DNA of 64,000 nt from Seriola aureovittata (Eukaryota; Chordata; Actinopteri; Carangiformes; Carangidae): NCBI RefSeq assembly GCF_021018895.1, contig NC_079386.1, positions 11,277,835 to 11,341,834 of the forward strand. The letters run 5' to 3'. Of the stretch, positions 55,285-64,000 are shown piece by piece. The notes beneath the pieces were generated by a model. The model did not search any database and was not told where the DNA came from. It saw nothing but the letters and a program-made list of their open reading frames with translations. Positions within the stretch are counted from its first letter, which is position 1. The number at the start of each line of letters is the position of its first letter. A program made the position numbers and the translations under genes.

Positions 55285-58200
55285 TAAAAATCCAGGTAAC
55301 ATGTGATATTTTTATCAGCAACATGCATCTCTCTATTTCTTAAATATATCTGCGTCTAACCACATCTTAACCCTTAACTTTACAGCTTTCCAGAGAGAGG
55401 ACAGAAGCAACATCTGGACACTTTTTAAACTCGAACAAGTAGAAGAAAACATCAGCACAGGAGAAACAAGAAGCGACAGAGTCAATCTGGGAATCGCCTC
55501 TCCACATTCTCGCTCCACAGGGAGTGAAACGTGCAGCTGATGAAGCAGACAGTGGTTATTTTACAAGTACAGGGGGGGTAAGGTGTGTCCAGTTGTGATA
55601 CACTCCATTTCCTCCTATAATAGATTTACAGTAGTGCCTTGCTCAAAGGCAGAGTAACGGCTTGATGTCAAGGAACCCTGATCCAGGGCTCTCCCAAATG
55701 AACTAAGCTCTTATACTCAACATGCCGATGCGGTCCATGATGTACGTTCATATATGATTTCACCTGTAATCAACCAGTTAATTTATAAAGCTACACCCCC
55801 AGCCCCAATCTGAGATAAAACTGTAGGTCAGTCATTCCCAAACAGGAAGAAGGAACAACCTGATATAGTAGTCATAGAGCCGGGAAACAGACTGGAGCAT
55901 TAGTCTGTGATAAGAGGAAGGCAACAGTAATCACATCCTGTAATAGCATGAACATGATGTCAAAGTGTTCCCTGTAGTCAGCGTGACTAAGCATCCCGAC
56001 TGTGTGCATTGCGAGGTCAACACGTCTGCTTTTCAAATTTCCAATCTCGTCTCTTTGTGTTGATCTTCAAATCTGACCTCTATAAAGAAGAACGTGCAGT
56101 ATTCTACACCAAACAAAAAATTAGACACAGGCTCACTAGCTATAAGTGAGTGTTTTACTCATACAGCAAACACGGAGCAACTTTATGATTCATTTAGAGT
56201 CGAGTTTGTTTTCACCTGATGATCAGAAGAACCTAAATTCACTCTCCTTTAATTTCTGGTTTGCTGCTACTGACTGAAAGAAATATCTGCCTCCTTAGCT
56301 ACTAAATACTCCACCATGTTCACCTGCTAGTTGCTAACTTTGTCTGTCTGTTGTTTTGTGTTAAATAGGTGGCGTACAGTTGGTTTATCAGAACTTTTTT
56401 TCTGGTTGGCTTTGAATGGAAATAACATTAATTGGAGCAAATGAACCAAAACAGTAAAATTGCGCTCATAAATCCAAAACAATTAGCTGAGAGATGGCAG
56501 AACAATATGTTAAAGTGTGTAGTGATCATTCTCTGTGGGTCCATCACAATGGATGACCCCTTGACCAGTTGTTAATATAAAAATATTGATTGTTGCAGCT
56601 TTAATTTGTGATGCTGAACTTAGACATTGAGACTGGAATATGTGTATTTTTTATATACTGTGCTAAAATGTATTCTTTAACAAATATATAATTCATTCAC
56701 ATTATATTGGATTAGTTGTAGGACATCTAAAACACATTTTTGGTTAAAGATTCGTGTCATGTCCCTATCGACTTCACTCTGGTGTACATGTAGAATGAAT
56801 GTTCAGCTGTCGAAGCCAAACGAAGCTGCTTCTTTTGAATTCAGTCTGGATTTATCATATTTGTCCATGAGCTGCCTTTATATTAATCATCAATGCACTA
56901 AGGGGTCATGAGCAAATAGTCTGCAAATGACTTAATCCATTATGGATTATCTGTCAGTTGTTACGCCAGGATATAAGCCTAACTTTTTTTCTAATGAAAT
57001 GTGCCTTTCATTTCTAAGCATGGGTCTATTTGTATGGGTGTGTTTTATAGTGAAAGGCAGACAACATGTGCTGTCATTTGATAAGAGTTTACAGTGTCAA
57101 GAATCATTTGTTGTGGAGAGCAATTCAGTGAGAGAGAGAGAGAGAGAGGTGAATGTTGCCGCCAAAAATACTTGTGTGTAAGTGTGTGTAAGTGTGAGAG
57201 AAGGAGAGAGAGGGAGATGCAAATGAGTAACTTTTATAATTCCTCCTCCATTAAGCAAGGCGTCATTAAAGGAAAATTTACGGTATTTTTCACCCTTTGT
57301 CTTACTCTCAGATTCGACCTCTCTGAGTCATGTTAACGTTGAACTTGTCACCTCTGTGAGTCTGGCGAAAAGCTTTTATTGGGGCTTTAATTAAAGCTTT
57401 AATTTTACATAAATAATTTAAACACTTGACTCTAAAACTACTTGAACAAAAACACAGGTCAGATATTTGACAGTTAATGTGATCCCATTTACACTTTGTC
57501 GCTCCCACAAACGGCTTCAGATGCATTTCCACCGCCATCTGGACTGAGGTAACGCCGACCCTGATTTGCATTCAGACCAAGAAAATCAAGACCGATTACA
57601 ATCAGCCTTCTTATTTAGCAAACGGAGACATGTATATATGTGGCTAAGTTTAAATAAAAACTGAATAACATCTGAATTTTATTCAGATATGACACACTTG
57701 AAATGACAATTGTACCTGTACCCATAAGCACAGAACATCTACAACAGAGCTGTCAGGTGCAAAGTTAACATGAGATCCAGGTTAAGAAATGCTGTGAATT
57801 TTTTTTAAGGAATCAGCCCATTTAATGTTTTTTTTTTTTTTTTTTTTTTTTCAGATTCTACTCAAAATACCAAACAAAGAGAAAATGACAAAGAGAGTCT
57901 GTTCTCTATAGTCCGGTTTTCTGTAACAACCAAATCAGTTGAGTTGAATATTTATTTTTCTATGCTTAACACTCTTGACAATACCCCAAATTAATTGATC
58001 TTCTTGACGAGGAGGAAACCAAATTCAACCAAAGCCAAAAAGCAAACAGAACCCAGATGTGTTTTGTTCTGACGTCAGTAGTTTTAACTGTCTACTTCAT
58101 TGTGTGAAAAAACAAAGGGTAAGATCGAGCAGCAGAGTGAACTCAAAAGTTAAATCCGCTTCTTAAACAGGTGCTCCACCAACTTTATACATATAATTTT

Positions 58201-58595
58201 AGTTTACAAGTCACAAAATGGATTATCTCAGTCTGGGCTTGGAGACTACAAACTTTTTTGGTGCTTGGCCTGTACTGGAAACTAAAAGTCGGAGCATTTT
58301 TGCTTCTGCTGCTTTGATTTAGACCATTTTTTTTTTAAATTGTTTCATGTAACTTTATGTAAGTACGATAATAAATCACCAGTCGCCCTTTTAAAGACCC
58401 TTGTGAGGTGAGACGTAGTCAGCCAAACATATCATTGTGATCAACAGGCATTGTATTAGACGTGGTATTTGTGAATGTCATTTCATTGGGCCTTGGTTTT
58501 TAAAACCATACATACAAATTCTGTTTTTCATATTTTGGGACAGTTTGCTGTGTTTATATTGTTGTATAATGAAAATAAAAATAAAGCAAATAAAG
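55285..58595 (+). other. rell1: Probable rell1 3' UTR
   Basis: Non-coding sequence after the stop, ending in a cluster of AATAAA hexamers at about 58574-58595. Length of about 3.3 kb is inferred from that cluster. It includes a GA run (57128-57149) and a poly(T) run (57829-57851). An earlier poly(A) signal cannot be excluded. Confidence 0.35.
58574..58595 (+). terminator. rell1: Cluster of AATAAA poly(A) signals
   Basis: Three overlapping or adjacent AATAAA words (gaaaataaaaataaag, caaataaag) on the rell1 strand. Confidence 0.4.
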
Positions 58596-61261
58596 ATGAC
58601 TAATATCACATGAAACCATAAATAATTCACCTGATTGTTGTCATGCAATCATGCACTACATTCATTGTGTAAGACACTAGTGCAATACGGTGATAAAAGG
58701 CCAGTGTCCACCGATGCAGTGTAACGTCTCCCTCTCCTCCCTCATTTATCTGAACCAATCCGTCTTCATATTCTAGTCTTTCTCATTTCCTTCTTTCCTC
58801 TCCGCACCCTCCTTGGTCCTTCTCTCCTTCTCTCTCTCGTTTTGTGCCGTAATGAAAAGATGATTTGTCTTATTCATCTCGAGTAGGTAGTCTGACGACC
58901 TCTATCCTCCATCGTATTATTTCCAAATAATGGAGATGAGATGGAGATGGAGAGGTGTTTTGAGCCGATGCGTGAGACCGAGGATTAACAATCCTTGACT
59001 CTTTGTGTCCTCTTGACCTTTTGAGTCTTTTCAGGTTCACTCAGGCAAAGGATGCGCAATTTTCTGACCTCAAAGCAACTGTAGAGAACCAGAAGAAAGC
59101 AATGAAAATCTGTTAATTTAGATTATTACTTTATTAAATTATTAACACGCCTATCTATTCTGGACAACAGCAAGGACGTGATTAAACAAGGCCTCGGAGT
59201 GACACTTCGTTGCCACTGGTGTCACTTGACAGCGCTGGAGGGAGGATTGACTTTCAAAGTGTTGACAGGGACAGGGAACATTTACATGCAGTGGAAAAGA
59301 AACCCTGATAGCACACAAGGCGACGTCACCCCACCCATTGCTATAGGCTCAAAGCAAACCTGACTTTTAGAAACACACACACACAAACACACAGGGCGGC
59401 TTCAGGGTTTTAAACCTGTCAGAAAGATGTGGTCAACCGTGCAGGATGTGAATAAGCAGCAGAAGTAAACCTGGTACAAATATTGACTCCTGTTGCATGT
59501 ATGTGTGTGTTTACTTTAGCTCTGACTGGGGAAAAAAAAAAAACAAAGGGTGTCACCATTTTTATGAAATGTTTCTCACTACATTAAAGCGACCAAAAAA
59601 TTCCACGAGGAAATTAGGTATGCACATAAGATAGCTATAGATAATAATAAAGCTCTGTTCTGTCTCTTTTGCATGACTTCATAAGCAGTAAATTTATCTC
59701 GAGCACTGAATTATTAAGGCCTCCAGGCGACAGGATTCCCATGCCGATGCTAGGCTAAGTGCCCTACATCTTATCTTTGTTCCTGGCTATCAGCCAGAGG
59801 ATGGAGCTTTGGCTCGGGGGGGGAATATTTTTTTTTTTTTTTTAGGGAAACATTTGGGACCAGAGGGAAGAAGATTAGTCAATGTTTAACACATTTGAAC
59901 TACATCAAGGTTGTAAACACAGTAACCTTCTGAAATGGCTGACTGCCCACCGTTCTTTAACTCAAATAGTGTGATTCCTCCGTCCTAAAAATGCTGTTAA
60001 GCTACTCAAAAGTGGACACTGAGAAGGCAGCTCAAAGTTTAAAGTGCCACTATGTAACTTCTGAAAGTAGAAACAGCACATTCATTCTCTCACAAATTAG
60101 AGCTGAACTCATAAGCAATAAAATGCACCGTTGCTTAATTCGATACACTGAATGGTTTCCTTGGTTTCCTTCCATGTGGTCTGGTATGACCATTAGCGTC
60201 TAGTGACTTTTTTGGTATTCACCGCAAGAGTTGAATATTAAGAAACAAATTAAAAACAGTTTTTGAGGTAATATATTTAATATTTAACCAGAGTGAAACT
60301 TTAGCTAATTTCCATGGATGTTGGGTGAATTCCAAAATGAAGAGGACTATTTTGGGCTCTTCCTTTTTTTTTTTTTTTTTTAAAGGTGTAAGATGCCATT
60401 TAATTGACACTGTTTAATGGGTTTTCAGGACAATGATAGAGGTCAAACTGACCTTGAAATCCAGCCTTTGTAGAAGGGAACCAGGAAATAAATTCAGAGA
60501 AAATCCGTATTTGTACTGTGGCTATGGCTCCAGGAAGTCTTGATAACATTTGGCACTTCCTGTATGTTTCAAAGTATAAACAAAATTTCAAGTTAACAAC
60601 ACAGAATCTGTAGAACAATCCAGTTCCAGGTGGATATCTCATCTTTAAATACAGTTCTACCTTCTCCTCTGAGACAAGGAAGTGTGTGTGTGTGTGTGTG
60701 TTTGCCACAATTAAGCGTGACATCATTAACTCCAACAAAGCCTTGAGAAAAACAAACATGTTAACCGAGAGCGCACACCTAAGGGACTCTACAGCAAGCT
60801 GCCTAATGGACCTAATAAAAACAACATGAAGGAATCTGACACACAAGTGCTCTTTATTTGCCCGCATACACGCCATCTGCATTCAATGCACTGCATTAGC
60901 TGGTTGCAAAACTACTTTTGTGCTGTTATCTTGAGGTGCGGCGAGGTGAATTGATTACTGTGAGTCAGTGGAATGACAGCAACAGTAAAGTGTAACTTAT
61001 ATAATGGAAAAAACGAAGTCAGCAAGTCAACAGAAACCTGAACTCCGTGTCATGCTTTCATATGAGGATCTCACGGTTAATTCAATCTGTTTTTTTTTCT
61101 CTGTACAGTAAAACCTAGTATGTCCTCTTTTTTTGGTGATTTTGTTATGTTTTCAAATAAGTTGAAAGATTAAAAGATATTCTGTTTAATTTTAATCATT
61201 AAAACATAAACTGAAAAGAAAGAAAGAACGATGAATTTAAGCTGCTAAAAAAAGGGACAAG

Positions 61262-61992
61262 ACCTTCATCAGGGTAAGTGTTTGTCAGAGGGGAATCTTA
61301 GAGCTTATAATGAGATCAAATATGGCACACCTGTGTTTTTTCATGCACGTGCACATGGGAAATCTAGTTCACTATTCTGGTATCCAAAGTCCACATACAG
61401 AAGTAACTATATAAAAACTGAAAGTAAATGACTACAGAAAGCAATAAGGAAATCTAAATAGTAGAAAATCAAGTGAATGAATTGTAGTTTCCCAGGTCCA
61501 AATAGAGAAATGTATTCACAATGATGTAGTTTAAATTTCAAAACTATAATTTCTTAAACAGCAGGGCACTGTAGGTTTTAGCAAACGTTGCTCAAAGAGG
61601 GGAAAAGTGTTTGTTTGGGACTACTTTCAGTTGTGGGTTTAGACATATGTGGTGCACTAGTACGTATTTCTTGCATTAACTATGGTGTCCATGCGGCCAG
61701 CAATGAAGGAACAGGTCATCTAACATAGTGGCTCATTTGAAATCTTGAAAAAAACACAGTTCTGAACACTGAGGTCTTTGATCTCTCAGATCTGATGTAT
61801 TTAATTAATGAAAAAGGCAAAATGCTGGTCTTTAGTACTTAGCCCTGTTATGTATTAATTTACTTTTTAAGTTTTTGTGAAACTAGAACTACATTTCCCA
61901 TGTGGACTTGCATGAAAAAGCACAGGTGTGCTCTATTTGGTGTCATTATAAGCTGTGAGATTCCTTTTTTCAAACATTTGCCCTGATGAAGT
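61262..61992. mobile_element. Foldback element with about 107-bp inverted arms
   Basis: Left arm 61262-61370 (ACCTTCATCAGGG ... GCACACCTGTG ... CACATGGGAAATCTAGTTC) is the reverse complement of 61886-61992, at roughly 80-85% identity by eye, around a 515-bp AT-rich spacer without coding capacity. Looser similarity continues outward on both sides (a gaaagaaag stretch). Fits a non-autonomous element with long inverted repeats; family not assigned. Confidence 0.75.
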
Positions 61993-62952
61993 CCTGAAAA
62001 CTGAGATACCTGCACAGACTCTCTTTCTTTCTCAAGTTTTGATATTCTGTAGTTTATTTTGAAAGGGTCCCTTATACACATTCTTGCTGCTGTAAAATGC
62101 TACAGACCCTGAAAGTAGTCCCTAAAAATGCACTATTTTCTCCTGATTGAGTAACGTTTGCAAAAACAACATCTCAGCTATTAAATGAAAGTCACTGATC
62201 TTGGGCTTGGGGACACAGACAGAGTAGGGAAGTTAAAAAATGTTGGGAGATGAAATAACACACTGTTGGTTCTGGGCTTTGCGTTGAGTCTCATCATTTA
62301 AATCTCTCTCCTCAGACTGAGGGAATTGCAGGCCAGCACGGATCTGAGGCTTTATCGTAGTCCATTTTGTGATGATTTATTTAATGCTCTGTAATAAATT
62401 GCAGGACTATGTGTTCCTCCATTGGTTGGTATAATTTTCCAACCTTTGCAGGTGCATAAACTCGCTCGAAAACTAAATATAAACTCATGCATTGCAATCC
62501 CGCCAAAAGTTAACATATTTCAGTTAAGAGGATTATCCACCTACCAATGTGATGCAAAACTTGTATTTTTAGCTGCCTGCAAATCAAAATGGATCTGGGG
62601 TTTAATGTGAACTTTGAAGTATAGTTTTACATTAATCCCGTATGTTAAATTACCTCAACTTCATATTTTTCTATTTGTATGAAAATAAAGCTCCTGCTGT
62701 TCTATCTGTACATAATCTACCTTTCTGTGTATCTTTGAACTGATTGAAAAGATCAAAGTAATCTGGTGACGCACAAGCTGAGCTCAGCTCTGTTGTTTTG
62801 CTGCAAAACGCTGCATTGATGAAAAGATGAGTCACTGGTTTGATGAAGCAGGAACTCCACAGTGGATCCTGTTGTCATCAGACTCCATGGATATATGGAA
62901 ATGTTCTTTTTCTCATTTCACAAGACAATGATAGCCCTCTCTCACTCACACA

Positions 62953-62953
<1 letters not shown>

Positions 62954-63043
<90 letters not shown>
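62954..63043. repeat. (CA)n microsatellite
   Basis: About 45 CA units, uninterrupted. Confidence 0.97.
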
Positions 63044-63045
<2 letters not shown>

Positions 63046-64000
63046 CCTTTGCTGCAGGTGTGACTTATATCTTGACACTGGCTGTAAACTTAGGGTGTAC
63101 ATTCAAAACTTCATAAGGAAAAGTGCTCATTCTGAGAGCAGATTTTGGAGCAGCTTTATAAACTATGGGATGTTGTTTCCAAAAAAAAAAAAAAATCTTG
63201 AAACTAGTTCAGCTTGTGATTTCCCTTCTGTACGAGCTGCTGACTAAACAGCCACCCGCTGTACCCAAAAGTTATCTTGTCCTTCAGGGGGGGAAAAGTA
63301 AAAATAAAACCAAAACAACCTCCTTTAGAAAGACACATACCTTTCTTGCTCACTTGCTCCGAGTCACTCTGGATCAAAGCTTTGGCTAAACTGTGAACGT
63401 ATTCACACACACAGGCCACAGCTTAGCCTGGAGGCTGGTAATCTCTCCCACTGTGTGACATCATGCGGTATGTGACGTGAAATTGTCTCCAGTTTCATGC
63501 GGTTTCGCTGTTGTGTTTGAAACTCAACACATGAAGGGATTTAGTGAAATGTCAAGAAAACAGCAGAAACATGAGAGATTATGGTTGAGTGTTTGCTGGT
63601 TATAACGAGCAATCTGACTGTGTTCAACTCACAGATTTCTTTATAAATCAATACATGTAAAAAGCTTGAGAGCTTGTGCAAAACAAATGACCCTTCCATG
63701 TCAAAGTCCAACAACAGTCTGAAGTTTCAGTCTTAAAAAGGGCACACTGTAATTGAGAGAGCCATGGCGAGCAATTACAGCCAAGTGCAAGAGGGCTGAA
63801 GATGGTAGGGGTGGGTGAGATGAACAGATAAATGTCTAAAGAAAAGGCTATTTTGGTATCGTCATGGCTCTGTCCCACCTCCTGTGCTGCGAGACACGGG
63901 GACAGACGCACTAACAGCCTCTCCTGCCACGAAGAGCCCAAGTCAGTCAGCTGCTGAGGACTTTCATGCTTGTTGTGGAGGTTTCCAAGGCTCACTGTGT

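Larger units (their letters stand above)
58596..64000. other. Intergenic, no supported gene
   Basis: Holds a fish MITE-like fragment (ttaaagtgccactatgtaac at 60038), a short (GT)n at 60684-60701, the foldback element (61262-61992) and a long (CA)n. A lone AATAAA at about 62684 may be chance. The open frame at 63648-63995 (minus) has no recognisable motif. Confidence 0.55.

Noticed and set aside
62840..63247. His-Thr-rich open frame
   Set aside because: It is the (CA)n microsatellite translated.

Overview
This looks like a teleost (probably percomorph) nuclear genome segment. It has vertebrate exon/intron structure with GT-AG junctions, many long microsatellites ((GT)n, (CT)n, (GATA)n, (CA)n), and dispersed repeats typical of ray-finned fish: a Tc1-like remnant, hAT-like and other MITEs. 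Identifications come from reading translated exons and recalling family motifs; no database search was possible.

Layout. (1) 464-549, minus: a possible first coding exon with a signal peptide, belonging to a gene that continues off the left edge. (2) 4074-16327, minus: an apparently intact period-family clock gene, best matched to PER1, with 19 coding exons, all phases consistent, about 1449 residues. Its 3' UTR lies below 4074. Two candidate non-coding first exons lie upstream at about 21464-21560 and 25310-25450, each with a CACGTG E-box and paired CCAAT boxes. Intron 1 holds a Tc1-like remnant and other old repeats; a later intron holds a 1.13 kb element with terminal inverted repeats. (3) About 27932-31140, minus: a ubiquitin-specific protease of the fish USP37-like type. 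Its catalytic boxes are recognisable, but several exons carry frameshifts or stops, so I call it a pseudogene. Its upstream part is a tandem duplication, one copy of which was later split by a MITE. (4) 32635-55284, plus: a RELT-family single-pass membrane protein gene, best matched to RELL1, with 7 coding exons, all phases consistent, 261 residues. (5) 55285-64000: probable rell1 3' UTR, then gene-free sequence with an inverted-repeat (foldback) element and a long (CA)n.

Functionally, PER1 is a repressor in the circadian feedback loop; the E-boxes and CRE-like sites near its candidate promoters fit CLOCK/BMAL and CREB control, though this is inferred. RELL1-type proteins are membrane adaptors that bind OSR1 kinase through an RFRV motif, present here across an exon junction. 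I see no evidence that the two genes act together. I did not find a wholly new biological system. The most informative structures are the decaying USP locus with its datable duplication and insertion, the paired clock-type promoters, and the 61.3-62.0 kb foldback element.
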